A program made the translations under genes and the position numbers. Positions 9,946 through 18,513 of a DNA stretch of 64,000 nt are shown piece after piece (position 1 is the first letter of the stretch; every line of letters begins with the position of its first letter). Where the stretch lies: NCBI GenBank assembly GCA_934149305.1, contig CAKPEF010000001.1, positions 118,835-182,834 of the forward strand. The letters run 5' to 3'. Source of the DNA: an uncultured Clostridia bacterium (GTDB taxonomy: Bacteria; Bacillota; Clostridia; TANB77; UBA1234). The notes under the pieces were generated by a model. The model saw nothing but the letters and a program-made list of their open reading frames with translations. It ran no database searches and was not told where the DNA came from.

Positions 9946-10479
9946 CTAAAATTTCAAATTGTTCAAATCTTCCTTTGTATACCCTTCTCTTAAATAAATA
10001 GTTTGTACATCCATAGTTGTAATACTAGATTTATCAACATTTAAAAGCTTAAGCACATTTAAAACAGCTTCTTCACTATTTCCTTCAAATTCTGCAAAAG
10101 TATTCAAATGAGGCCATGTATCAATATCTATTTCAACATCATCTAATGTATATCTTACTCTTATATTTTCTTGTACGCTTCTTTTAGAATATCCTAGTTT
10201 TTGCAAAATCATATCTGTTTCTTCCATATCAGACACTTCTATTTCTAGTTCTTTTGTTCCTCCAATTGAATAATCTACAAGTTCTTTTATTGCAAGTGTA
10301 GTTTTTTTACCATTATTTCTTAATCTAATCCATTTGTTATCTGCTTTGGGTTTAAAATCATATACAAATCTTTTTTGATTATAGGTATCTACATATTTCG
10401 CGCCACATTTTTCTATTTTTTCTATAAACTCTTCTTTGTTTACATCTAGTAATCTTACTTCATATTCATTTTCACTCAT
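9946..10479 (-). CDS. CYTH-domain protein (class IV adenylate cyclase / triphosphatase-like)
   Basis: A CYTH triphosphate-tunnel protein of 177 residues. The N-terminal EYEVR is the ExExK/R metal-triphosphate motif. Charged beta strands follow (WIRLRNNG, LAIKELVDY, ELEIEVSD, RVRYTLDDVEIDID, FAEFEG), as expected for a closed tunnel. The length and TWPHLNTFAEFEG segment fit the CyaB/thiamine-triphosphatase side. The reaction cannot be decided from sequence. RBS GGGAG lies upstream. Neighbours do not constrain the function. Confidence 0.82.
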   Translation of the reverse strand: MSENEYEVRLLDVNKEEFIEKIEKCGAKYVDTYNQKRFVYDFKPKADNKWIRLRNNGKKTTLAIKELVDYSIGGTKELEIEVSDMEETDMILQKLGYSKRSVQENIRVRYTLDDVEIDIDTWPHLNTFAEFEGNSEEAVLNVLKLLNVDKSSITTMDVQTIYLREGYTKEDLNNLKF

Positions 10480-10509
10480 ATTTTTAATCTCCCAGCATTA
10501 AAATTTTGC

Positions 10510-11217
10510 TTAGCATAAATTCTTGCTTAGCCAAGTTTTATAATATTCTAATTGTTCTTTAGTATGAAAATAGTGCTCTCCTCCATCTAAGATATCTAGG
10601 CTTGCATTAAATTTGTTTGCAAAATCTTTTATTGTATCTTCAGTTTGCATATTGTCATTTGAACCATACAGTATGTAAGTTTCCTTATCCCAGGTAGTTA
10701 CAGGATGCTCTTTTACATATGCATAATAGTCCCAATATAGAACTTGCCCAAAATCAGTTTTTATTTCTTTTTGCTCCTCTAAATCTTTCTCTGAAACATT
10801 AGCCCATTGCATCATGTTATCAATTATCTTCTTCATGTTAACAACAGGAGACAAAAAGAAGCATCTTTTTATTGGCTCATTTTTGTACGCCATCAATGAA
10901 AAATAAGCTCCCATGCTACAAGCCAAAATGTTTATCTCATCATATTTTGCTCTCGCATACTCAATTATTTTTTCTAAATCTTTAACACAATTTTGAACCT
11001 TGCAAAGATAAGTTTTATCATCTTTTCTTTCTCCATGCTCTGGCAAATCAAAGCTAACCACTTGATATCCGGCTTTCGTAGCCTCTTCTGCTAGTATTTC
11101 TATAACAGTGTCTTCTTTATTCGACATATTACCATGTACAGCGATGTAGCACTTTTTACTTTGCTCTCCCCAAATAACAGCAGGAATTCCATCTATTTTA
11201 ATTTTTTCTTTAATCAT
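10510..11217 (-). CDS. Alpha/beta-hydrolase
   Basis: A soluble hydrolase of 235 residues. The nucleophile serine lies in the elbow ACSMGAYF near residue 98. An oxyanion HGNMSN segment is at about residue 29, and the late His is likely in GGEHYFH near residue 217. The ATG at 11217 was chosen because GGTGGA lies just upstream; a longer version would run into the DUF1653 gene, which ends at 11228. The substrate is unknown. Genes at 11479-10510 lie in a tight row. Confidence 0.8.
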   Translation of the reverse strand: MIKEKIKIDGIPAVIWGEQSKKCYIAVHGNMSNKEDTVIEILAEEATKAGYQVVSFDLPEHGERKDDKTYLCKVQNCVKDLEKIIEYARAKYDEINILACSMGAYFSLMAYKNEPIKRCFFLSPVVNMKKIIDNMMQWANVSEKDLEEQKEIKTDFGQVLYWDYYAYVKEHPVTTWDKETYILYGSNDNMQTEDTIKDFANKFNASLDILDGGEHYFHTKEQLEYYKTWLSKNLC

Positions 11218-11227
11218 ATTTCCACCC

Positions 11228-11479
11228 CTATTTTCTGTGTGCGACACTTTCTATATGTTGAAGTTCAAATCTGTATTTTTGCTTAACATCTGGATATTTT
11301 TCATGATCCACTTCACTTAAAAACATATCTTTAGGTCTAATCCATAAGCCACAATCACCATATAATTTTCTGTAAATAACAAACTCTTCTTCGGTTTCAG
11401 AATTTTTTGCTACATCTACTACCAAATAATAATCTCCCTTAAAATGTTTATATATTGCATTTATTTTTAATTCGTTCAT
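11228..11479 (-). CDS. DUF1653 domain protein, 83 aa
   Basis: A small cytoplasmic beta-rich protein whose lines YKHFKGDYYLVVDVAKNS, FVIYRKLYGDCGLWIRPKDMF and QKYRFE match DUF1653. The family often sits next to NUDIX or nucleotide-related genes; its function is unknown. TGGAGGGGG precedes the ATG at 11479. It lies between a NUDIX gene (31 bases away) and the hydrolase, so the three may be co-transcribed. Confidence 0.82.
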   Translation of the reverse strand: MNELKINAIYKHFKGDYYLVVDVAKNSETEEEFVIYRKLYGDCGLWIRPKDMFLSEVDHEKYPDVKQKYRFELQHIESVAHRK

Positions 11480-11510
11480 GTTATCCCCCTCCAATTATAA
11501 TAAAATCCAT

Positions 11511-12005
11511 TTATTCTCTATTCAAAAAATTTTTTATTGAATCATATGAACTTTTTCTTAGCTTTTGGCATTTATATAAAGATTCAATTTCATCTATTGT
11601 TGCCCAAACAACATCATCAACTTCTTCTTTTTGTAATTTCATCTCATTTCGAGTGTAACTTTTTTCCAAGTAGTATATATCAAAAAAAGCCATCTTACTG
11701 GCCAATCTCTCTTCAACAAATGTAATATCATTTTTAGAAATTACTATGCCTTGTTCTTCATACATTTCTCTTACTATCGTATCATCACTACTTTCGCCAT
11801 GCAATACATGACCACTTGGTAATGAATAAATGCTTCCTTTTTCTTTTGAAGTAAATTGTAACATGATTTTACCATCTGAATTTTTCACAATCAACGCTGA
11901 GATAAGTATATGTCTACCCTCTGGCAATTCCCATTCTTTCGATCTTGGAATTGCCACTCCTGTATTTTGCTTATTATCATCATACAAGTCTATGTATTCT
12001 TCCAT
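11511..12005 (-). CDS. NUDIX hydrolase
   Basis: Hydrolyses a nucleoside diphosphate linked to some other group. The Nudix box is complete: G-x5-E-x7-REMYEEQGI, starting at GHVLHGE near residue 71. At 164 residues it is a small single-domain member. The N-terminal YIDLYDDNKQNTGVAIPR resembles the IPP-isomerase/YfcD-like lead-in found in many house-cleaning NUDIX proteins. AGGAGGAAG precedes the ATG. The exact substrate is open. Confidence 0.9.
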   Translation of the reverse strand: MEEYIDLYDDNKQNTGVAIPRSKEWELPEGRHILISALIVKNSDGKIMLQFTSKEKGSIYSLPSGHVLHGESSDDTIVREMYEEQGIVISKNDITFVEERLASKMAFFDIYYLEKSYTRNEMKLQKEEVDDVVWATIDEIESLYKCQKLRKSSYDSIKNFLNRE

Positions 12006-12145
12006 AAATCATCTTCCTCCTTTATTATTTATTTTTCTTCTGTAGCCATCAAAATCACTTTATCATTATTAGCTACTTTTTTCAAGTTACAATTTTTTTA
12101 TTCTTCAATGAATTAAAACTTTTATTTACTTTTATGTCAAGCTCG

Positions 12146-12154
12146 TGCTATAAT
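12146..12154 (+). promoter_or_regulatory. Extended -10 promoter of the orphan gene at 12237
   Basis: TGCTATAAT is a perfect extended -10 (TGNTATAAT), about 80 bases before the start codon. The -35 region is weak, as is usual with extended -10 promoters. Confidence 0.55.
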
Positions 12155-12236
12155 ACATTTTTGCAAGCAATTTTGTTTATATCCTCGCATGGCATCAAAA
12201 GCTTGACTATATAACTACTATTGTAGGAGGAACTTT

Positions 12237-12638
12237 ATGTTGGAAATCACTAATATGACTGCACAAGAGATTATCATTCTTGGTGAACTAACCACATTAG
12301 CTAAAGAGGCTTTCGAGGCTTCTGCACTAATAGAAGAGGCATGTGACAGTATTTTTGAAATCTACGAGAATGAAATTTGTCTGTTTCATAGCTCACTTCT
12401 TTCTTGTGACTGTTACCTTACTAAATCAGGCGACTTTGTATATCAAAATATGTATCTTCAAGATATGAATTATAAGTTTTCTTGTGATGCTGAGTCTATC
12501 TACAAAGTGCTCAAATCATGTTATCTGCATAGAAACAATCTTGAGCAAAAGTTAAATGAAGATTTTGATTGTCCTATTGATTGTATTGATAACTTTTTTC
12601 GTAAATCTATGAATAAACTTAGGCGTATCACACCTTGA
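12237..12638 (+). CDS. Orphan hypothetical protein, 133 aa
   Basis: I do not recognise this protein. It is an acidic helical-looking protein with no signal or membrane segment and seven cysteines in the middle and C-terminal part (EEACDS, SCDCYL, KFSCDAES, LKSCYL, FDCPIDCID). It has an extended -10 promoter, AGGAGGA seven bases before the ATG, and a strong terminator of its own. It is the second of three isolated plus-strand genes with more G and C than their surroundings. It has no sequence similarity by eye to the other two. Confidence 0.65.
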   Translation: MLEITNMTAQEIIILGELTTLAKEAFEASALIEEACDSIFEIYENEICLFHSSLLSCDCYLTKSGDFVYQNMYLQDMNYKFSCDAESIYKVLKSCYLHRNNLEQKLNEDFDCPIDCIDNFFRKSMNKLRRITP

Positions 12639-12725
12639 ATTTGCATATTGGTGGCTCAATTATACAATAGCTATTTAGGATGAATTCTAGTTAATCTACC
12701 CGATGCGTTTTCGCATCTCTCCAAC

Positions 12726-12770
12726 AGGCAAAAGCGTTCTTGATTTTTTCAAGGGCGCTTTGCCTTTTTC
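12726..12770 (+). terminator. Terminator after the orphan gene at 12237
   Basis: A long stem begins AGGCAAA (12726) and ends TTTGCCT, with an inner CTTGA/TCAAG part, and is followed by TTTTTC. A smaller GATGCG-TTTT-CGCATC hairpin lies just before it. Confidence 0.8.
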
Positions 12771-12827
12771 ACATAGTAGAAAAATTATAATATTTCTCTT
12801 CTATTTTATAAACTCTAAGGATTTAAC

Positions 12828-13856
12828 TTAATTCAACAGTATATTATGCTTCTGATAAATTTTTGAATTATACTTAATTTTCCCATCCATTGCTAATCTG
12901 TACACTACAAAAGACTTTGGATATTCTTTTTCTTCCTCTATGTTATAATCTTGATTTTTACAAATAGTATCATAATATTTATTATCGACCATCCAATCAT
13001 ACGCCTGAGCATCTGCTTTTTCTTCTAATTCATCAATTCTTCCATCATATGAAACCATATTTGTTGCTTGTGCCCTATTAAAGTCAGTCTTGCAATGTGC
13101 TAATTCATGTAACATTGCAAAATACACATCCGCAATTCTCTTATATTTATGTGTTAAATAAATAGCTGGTATATCTCTGTTGACTTTGAAGGCACCTCTT
13201 ATTTTTGAGCCCGGTATATCATCTTGTATAACAAAATATACTCCATTTTCGTTAAACATATTAGTTATTGCCTTTTCATCAAATTTATCGTTTTTCGCCA
13301 TTTCAATTACATATTGCACTAATATGTTTATATTTTCTTTTTTATATTCTTTAACATTTTGCTTTAATGTTTCTCTATAGCATTTTTCAAGCCATAAAAG
13401 TAATAGTTCTGGTTTATCATTCTTACTCTTGTAATATGCAGTTTTATCTATATCATAAACTCTTTTTGGTGAACTTACACGCAAGAATTTAAGTATATCT
13501 TTAATAATTTCTAATTTGTCTGATGTATCGATAAAATCTATAAACTTTGATTTTATCAAATAATTATAATTAAACTTTTTCAAGTATTCTGTTTCGGTAT
13601 ATTCATTCATTTTCAAATAATTTTCTATCTCGTTTTCAAACATATAATTCAATTCAATGTCATATATATAATCTATTGAAATATCCGTAACTATTGAAAT
13701 TTTGTTTACTATGTCTGCAGAAATGTTTACATTTCCAGCAAGAATATCACACAAATGCTTTGGTGTAATTCCTATTCTATTTGCAAAATCTTTATTAGTA
13801 ATGTTATTATATTCTAAATAATCTTTTAAATAATCTTTAAATCTAACTCTTTTCAT
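12828..13856 (-). CDS. XRE-family HTH regulator with ImmA/IrrE metallopeptidase domain
   Basis: Residues 1-65 are a helix-turn-helix of the XRE type (NKDFANRIGITPKHLCDILAG). A linker of roughly 150 residues follows, then an ImmA/IrrE peptidase with HELAH near residue 251 and the later downstream acidic ligand in ELEEKADAQAYDW. Such fusions sense stress or foreign DNA and cleave or derepress a partner regulator. I chose the second in-frame ATG (13856); upstream RBS signals are weak for either. There is no partner gene adjacent and no prophage, so it may be a remnant of a mobile element or a stand-alone stress regulator. Confidence 0.85.
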   Translation of the reverse strand: MKRVRFKDYLKDYLEYNNITNKDFANRIGITPKHLCDILAGNVNISADIVNKISIVTDISIDYIYDIELNYMFENEIENYLKMNEYTETEYLKKFNYNYLIKSKFIDFIDTSDKLEIIKDILKFLRVSSPKRVYDIDKTAYYKSKNDKPELLLLWLEKCYRETLKQNVKEYKKENINILVQYVIEMAKNDKFDEKAITNMFNENGVYFVIQDDIPGSKIRGAFKVNRDIPAIYLTHKYKRIADVYFAMLHELAHCKTDFNRAQATNMVSYDGRIDELEEKADAQAYDWMVDNKYYDTICKNQDYNIEEEKEYPKSFVVYRLAMDGKIKYNSKIYQKHNILLN

Positions 13857-13899
13857 TTTATTCACTCTCACATTTTCTTAGCTGTACCAACTTATTTTT

Positions 13900-13925
13900 T
13901 TATGGAGCACACTGTGCTCCGCTAC
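13900..13925. repeat. Dispersed palindromic repeat, copy 1
   Basis: GGAGCACACTGTGCTCC (13904-13920) is a perfect 17-base palindrome followed by GCTAC. The same TATGGAGCAC...GCTAC core recurs in intergenic gaps at 45090, 53673, 57165, 57843, 58980, 59078 and 62378. Confidence 0.75.
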
Positions 13926-14020
13926 TTCTTTTCACTTAACGCTCCTTTCTTTACCATCACCCCCATCAACTTTAGTATATGTTAACATACTGGTTAATAT
14001 ATGTCAATATATCGTTTTAA

Positions 14021-14056
14021 AAAAGCTGTAATTGTCATCATAACAATTACAGCTTC
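14021..14056 (-). terminator. Terminator of htpG
   Basis: A 13-bp stem (GCTGTAATTGT type) with a 7-base loop is followed on the minus strand by TTTTTTAAAA, 25 bases past the htpG stop. Confidence 0.8.
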
Positions 14057-14080
14057 TATGTATCACACTTTCAATTCACT

Positions 14081-15967
14081 CTATTTCGCTAACAATTCAC
14101 ATATCCAATTGCTATATTCTGTCGGATTTTCTATTGTTAATCCTTCTATTAGTCTTGCTTGTGAGTATAGTATTTTTGTGAATTTTTTTAGTTCTTCTTT
14201 GTCGCTATTGAATAATTCTTTTAATTTGCTTACTATTACATGGTCTTTATTTATTTCTAAGACTGTTTGGGCTTTTACTGCCTCGTTGGCTCCCATTTGA
14301 TTATTTATTGTTTTTGCCATTTCAATTGATAAGCCTCCTTCTGTTGTCAAGCATACTGGATGTTTTGTAAGTCTATCGGTGAATTTTATATCTTGAACAT
14401 CGCCTTTTAGTGCTTCTTTCATTGTGTCTAACATTTCTTTGTTTTCATCATTTATTTTCTTTAATGCTGCTTTTTCTTCTTCTGTTCCCATATCTATGTT
14501 GTCTGCACATACATTTTTGAACTTTTTGCCTTCATATTCAACTAATATTTGCAAAACGAATTCATCCACATTTTCTGTTAAATATAATATTTCATATCCT
14601 TTATCACTTACTGACTCAACTTGTGGAAGTCCTTTTATTTTGTCTACTGTTTCTCCTGATGCATAATAAATTGTATCTTGACCTTCTTTTGCTCTTTCTA
14701 CATATTCTTTAAGCGTTACTAACTTTTCTTCTTTTGATGATTTAAATAGTAGCAAATCTTTTAATTTATCTTTGTTCATTCCATAGTCTGCATATGTTCC
14801 GAATTTTAATTGCGTACCATATATTGCAAAGAATTTCTCATATTCTTCTCTATTCTCATTTAGCATTTTTTCTAATTCTGCTTTTATTTTGTTCTCAATA
14901 TTTTTTGCCATAACTTTTAGTTGTCTATCATGTTGCAACATTTCTCTTGAGATGTTTAATGATAAGTCTTGGCTATCTACTAGTCCCTTTACAAATCCAT
15001 AATAATCTGGCAATAAATCTGCACACTTATCCATTATTAGAACACCATTTGAATATAGTTGCAAACCTTTTTCATATTCTTTTGTATAGTAGTCATATGG
15101 CAAATGGTTAGGAATGAATAAAAGTGCATTGTAACTATATTGTCCCTCTACAGCTATGTGAATTATTTTTAAAGGTTTTTCCCAATCGTTAAATTTTGAA
15201 GTATAAAAATCTTCATATTCCTCTTCTGTTATTTCACTCTTTTTTCTCTTCCAAAGTGGTGTCATGCTGTTTAGTGTTTCCATTTCTTTTACATCTTCAT
15301 ACTCGTCTTTTGTGCCTTCTTTTAACTTAGTATGCGTGGTTTCCATTTTGATTGGATATCTTATATAGTCTGAATATTTTTTTATCAATTCTTTTACTTT
15401 GTATTCATCTAAAAACTCACTATATTTTTCATCATCTGTATCATCTTTTAGATGTAATATTATTTCTGTACCTATATCATTTTTATCGCATTCATCAATT
15501 GTGTAACCATCTATGCCCTCAGAAACCCAGACATGGGCTCTTTCATCATCTGGTGATTTTGTTTTTACTGTTACTTTGTCACTAACCATAAATGAAGAAT
15601 AGAAGCCAACACCAAATTGTCCTATGATGTCTATATCTTCTTTTTTCTCGTTTTCTTCTTTAAATTTTAAAGAACCGCTTTTGGCGATTGTTCCTAAGTT
15701 TTCTTCAAGTTCTTTTTCTGTCATTCCACAACCATTGTCTTTTATTATGATGTTTTTATTTTCTTTATCTAGTTTTAAATCTATTTCTAAACTGCTTTGA
15801 TTTAATGTAACATCTTTTTTAGTAAGTGATCTATAATATAGCTTGTCTATTGCATCACTTGCATTTGAAATCAATTCTCTTAAAAATATTTCTTTATTTG
15901 TATAAATTGAGTTTATCATTAAATCTAATACTCTTTTTGACTCTGCTTTAAATTCTTTTTTTGACAT
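14081..15967 (-). CDS. htpG: Molecular chaperone HtpG (bacterial Hsp90)
   Basis: An ATP-driven dimeric chaperone of the cytoplasm, 628 residues. The N-terminal GHKL ATPase has RELISNASDAIDKL near residue 30, DNGCGMT near residue 78 and GQFGVGFYSSFMV near residue 115. The middle domain includes LNISREMLQHDR. The C-terminal dimerisation part is present to the end. The ATG at 15967 is preceded by AAGGAG; an upstream in-frame start lies within the leader. A clear promoter and terminator make this a single-gene unit. Confidence 0.96.
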   Translation of the reverse strand: MSKKEFKAESKRVLDLMINSIYTNKEIFLRELISNASDAIDKLYYRSLTKKDVTLNQSSLEIDLKLDKENKNIIIKDNGCGMTEKELEENLGTIAKSGSLKFKEENEKKEDIDIIGQFGVGFYSSFMVSDKVTVKTKSPDDERAHVWVSEGIDGYTIDECDKNDIGTEIILHLKDDTDDEKYSEFLDEYKVKELIKKYSDYIRYPIKMETTHTKLKEGTKDEYEDVKEMETLNSMTPLWKRKKSEITEEEYEDFYTSKFNDWEKPLKIIHIAVEGQYSYNALLFIPNHLPYDYYTKEYEKGLQLYSNGVLIMDKCADLLPDYYGFVKGLVDSQDLSLNISREMLQHDRQLKVMAKNIENKIKAELEKMLNENREEYEKFFAIYGTQLKFGTYADYGMNKDKLKDLLLFKSSKEEKLVTLKEYVERAKEGQDTIYYASGETVDKIKGLPQVESVSDKGYEILYLTENVDEFVLQILVEYEGKKFKNVCADNIDMGTEEEKAALKKINDENKEMLDTMKEALKGDVQDIKFTDRLTKHPVCLTTEGGLSIEMAKTINNQMGANEAVKAQTVLEINKDHVIVSKLKELFNSDKEELKKFTKILYSQARLIEGLTIENPTEYSNWICELLAK

Positions 15968-15991
15968 TATTATCAACTCCTTACGGTACAT

Positions 15992-16020
15992 ATTTTATTA
16001 CTTTAATATTTATTTGTCAA
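15992..16020 (-). promoter_or_regulatory. Sigma-A promoter of htpG
   Basis: Minus strand TTGACA (16015-16020), 17 bases, TAAAAT (15992-15997), 24 bases before the ATG. No CIRCE inverted repeat is seen. Confidence 0.75.
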
Positions 16021-16033
16021 AATTTCAGTATCT

Positions 16034-16115
16034 AAAAAAAGCTAGTGGCACTTGAATTTTAACCAATTTTTAAAATTAAATTGATTTATATTCTTAAAAG
16101 TGCTAGCTAGCTTTA
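16034..16115 (-). terminator. Terminator of the purine permease gene
   Basis: An AAAGCTAGCTAGCACTT arm (around 16115-16098) pairs with AAGTGCCACTAGCTTT (around 16053-16037) across a long AT-rich loop. It is followed on the minus strand by TTTTTTT. Confidence 0.7.
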
Positions 16116-16127
16116 GTTATCAGTTTT

Positions 16128-17489
16128 TTATGTAACTATATTATACACAAATTCTATCACGAACAAAATTGTGAATATGTATATCATTGGCGATACTTCT
16201 TTTGCTTTTTTATTTACAATACTAATCAGTGCATAAAATATGAATCCAAATTCAATTCCTGTTGTTATCGAATATGAGAATGGCATCATTATTATTATAA
16301 AAAATGCTGGTATCGCTATTAAAATGTCTTTCCAATCTATGTTTACAACATTTTGCATCATTGAAACGCCTATCAATATAAGTACTGGTGCAATTGCTAC
16401 CATTGGCACGCATGCTACAAGTGGCGATATAAATAATGAAAGTGCAAATAAAAGTGCGACAAATACAGCTGTTAATCCTGTTCTTCCACCAGTTTCTATT
16501 CCTACACTGCTTTCTACAAATGTACCTAAATTACTTGTTCCAAGTAGTGAACCTATTACTGTTGCAACCGAGTCTGTAATCATTGCTCTTTCTAAGTTTT
16601 TAGGCATATTTCCATCTTCATCTACTTTGAATATACCTGCCTTTTTTCCTGTTCCAATAAATGTTCCGATTGTATCAAATAAATCAGATAATACAAGCGA
16701 GAATATTGTCATAAATACTACCATAAATCCAGCTTTTGCTGTAAGCAATCCCGCAAAGTCTAATTTTAAAAATGTTGGTTCTATTGATGGAAGTATTGTG
16801 TAGTTTGAAAAGTCTGGCAACTTTGTAACTCCCATTGGAATTCCAATAAGTGTTGTTATTATTATTCCAAGTATGTATGCGCCTTTGTTTTTTTTGCTTA
16901 CTAATATGCTTGTTATAAATAGTCCAATTAGTGAAAGAATTACTGATGCATTGTTAAATGTAGCAATCTGAGGAACTACATCAGATGCATTTGCAACTCC
17001 ATCTGTAACTTTTGAAACTGCAAATTCTATAAGTCCTGCATTTTTAACACCTATGTATGTTATGAAAAGTCCTATACCTACCGTTATTGCTTCTTGCATA
17101 AATGTTGGCATCGCCTTTAATACTTTTTTTCTAACTGATGTAACAGTTATGAATATGTTTATTATTCCACAAATGCAAACCATCGCTAGTGACTGTTGCC
17201 ATGTAAATCCTAGACTTCCACAAAGGGTATATGTAAACAAGGCATTTAATCCAAGACCTGTACTTTGCGCATATGGCACATTAGCATATAACCCTGTTAT
17301 TAAAGTAGCTATAACTGAAGATAAAATCGTTGCTGTATAAACTGCACCATAATCCATTCCTGTTGATGATAAAATATTGGGATTAACAAATATTATATAT
17401 GACATCGCCATGAATGTTGAAAGACCGGCTATAAACTCAATCCAAACAGTCGTGCCTTTTTCTTTTAATTTAAATAATTTTTCAAGCAT
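16128..17489 (-). CDS. NCS2-family purine permease (AzgA/PbuG type)
   Basis: Imports adenine, guanine or hypoxanthine with protons. It has 453 residues and 12-14 membrane helices. The opening EFIAGLSTFMAMSYIIFVNP, the Q/S-rich AQSTGLGLNALFTY near residue 80 and the SVGIETGGRTGLTAV segment near residue 330 are characteristic of the AzgA branch. RBS GGGGG precedes the ATG. No purine riboswitch was found in its 140-base leader. It is a single-gene unit closed by a strong terminator. Confidence 0.9.
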   Translation of the reverse strand: MLEKLFKLKEKGTTVWIEFIAGLSTFMAMSYIIFVNPNILSSTGMDYGAVYTATILSSVIATLITGLYANVPYAQSTGLGLNALFTYTLCGSLGFTWQQSLAMVCICGIINIFITVTSVRKKVLKAMPTFMQEAITVGIGLFITYIGVKNAGLIEFAVSKVTDGVANASDVVPQIATFNNASVILSLIGLFITSILVSKKNKGAYILGIIITTLIGIPMGVTKLPDFSNYTILPSIEPTFLKLDFAGLLTAKAGFMVVFMTIFSLVLSDLFDTIGTFIGTGKKAGIFKVDEDGNMPKNLERAMITDSVATVIGSLLGTSNLGTFVESSVGIETGGRTGLTAVFVALLFALSLFISPLVACVPMVAIAPVLILIGVSMMQNVVNIDWKDILIAIPAFFIIIMMPFSYSITTGIEFGFIFYALISIVNKKAKEVSPMIYIFTILFVIEFVYNIVT

Positions 17490-17570
17490 CTAAAATCCCC
17501 CATTTTCTTTTGTTTTTATATAACATTTATATCATATATGTAAAAAAGATTCTAGTAATATATCTGAAAT

Positions 17571-17631
17571 AAGAAAACATCTTATAATTTCAAACATAAA
17601 ATTATGTTTAAAACCTACAAGATGTTTTCTT
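17571..17631. terminator. Long hairpin between DUF1385 gene and permease gene
   Basis: GAAAACATCTT pairs with AAGATGTTTTC, with further pairing of AAACATA/TATGTTT towards the loop. A T6 run is on the plus side; the minus side is moderately T-rich. It most likely ends the DUF1385 transcript. Confidence 0.6.
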
Positions 17632-17633
17632 TT

Positions 17634-18320
17634 TTAGGTGAAGTCTACTATACGGTCATAGAGTTTCAATGTTTCTAAGGCTACTTCTAGCTCCGCATTT
17701 GTTGGCTCGAGCACAAAATATTTTTGAATAAAATTGCACTTTCCATTTGCCCACAAATACAAAATCAAGATTGTAGCAATTGCAAAAGAAACTATTTTTA
17801 ATGCCAGATATGGCACAAAAGCAAATACTAAAAATACCATTGTAACAAACAGCATTGCAACGTAAAGAAGTGTTGTTCCACATGATATATAGTATTTATC
17901 CATTTTTTTAAGTTCCTCCATTGTTTCAGGAACTCTGCCATGTTTTTCTAGGTAGTTTAGCGCTTTATGCTCGGCAGCATGGTAACGATACATTTCTTCT
18001 TTGTCTTTTTGCTCTTTCATATATACAATATATAAAATTATAGCAAGCCAAAATATCGAAATAAGTTCTATACCAACCAAGCTGATATTTATATATCTTT
18101 CTACCTTTGAAACTAATATCGCAATTAGGATAGCGCACATTGCCACAATGATACTTATTAAAGTTTTCCCTTTTGCTTTTTCTTTTTTAAATTTGTCATC
18201 TAGCTCAACAAAAACCGTTCCATCTGTGTTGCGCCTTCCACGAATAATAACATTGCCATATCCGCACCGTACCAAAAATTCTATGCCTTGGCTATATGAC
18301 CTGGCTTCTGAGATTCTCAT
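17634..18320 (-). CDS. DUF1385 membrane protein (YqhQ-like)
   Basis: A 228-residue predicted metal-dependent membrane enzyme-like protein of unknown role. The family hallmark is YRYHAAEHKALN near residue 122. It is followed by DKYYISCGTTLL and hydrophobic segments near residues 60-100 and 165-200. The ATG at 18320 (MRISEARSYSQGIEF) follows GGGGAG; an upstream start would add 16 residues without RBS. The usual family length is about 300, so this is a slightly short member. It is a single-gene unit. Confidence 0.8.
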   Translation of the reverse strand: MRISEARSYSQGIEFLVRCGYGNVIIRGRRNTDGTVFVELDDKFKKEKAKGKTLISIIVAMCAILIAILVSKVERYINISLVGIELISIFWLAIILYIVYMKEQKDKEEMYRYHAAEHKALNYLEKHGRVPETMEELKKMDKYYISCGTTLLYVAMLFVTMVFLVFAFVPYLALKIVSFAIATILILYLWANGKCNFIQKYFVLEPTNAELEVALETLKLYDRIVDFT

Positions 18321-18462
18321 AACTTTCTCCCCGTTTATAAAAATTTTATTAAGCACAATATATAACAATTATCCTAAAAAGTCAATTTTTGAGTTAAAAT
18401 GATTTTCAATAAATACCAAGCTAATATAATGATATAAAAATTATGTCGTACAAATATTTACT

Positions 18463-18510
18463 AAAAAAGTCTGAAACATAGTTTTACTTTTAACTACATT
18501 TCAGACTTCT
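18463..18510 (-). terminator. Terminator of the lipoprotein gene at 18514
   Basis: AAGTCTGAAA/TTTCAGACTT with an inner partial stem, followed on the minus strand by TTTTTTAG, immediately after the stop codon. Confidence 0.8.
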
Positions 18511-18513
18511 TAA

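Noticed and set aside
15968..16020. CIRCE element for htpG heat-shock control
   Set aside because: No 9-base inverted repeat with a 9-base gap is present between promoter and start.
16240..16803. Long plus-strand open frame (187 codons) opposite the purine permease
   Set aside because: It is the mirror of the permease reading frame, has no RBS and shows the Ile/Ser/Asn-rich composition typical of an antisense shadow.
17490..17570. Purine riboswitch ahead of the permease gene
   Set aside because: The conserved P1/P2/P3 core with paired loops is not present. Only an AT-rich leader and the preceding gene's hairpin are seen.
17656..17883. 75-codon minus-strand frame within the DUF1385 gene
   Set aside because: It lies wholly inside a gene with clear family motifs in another frame and lacks an RBS.
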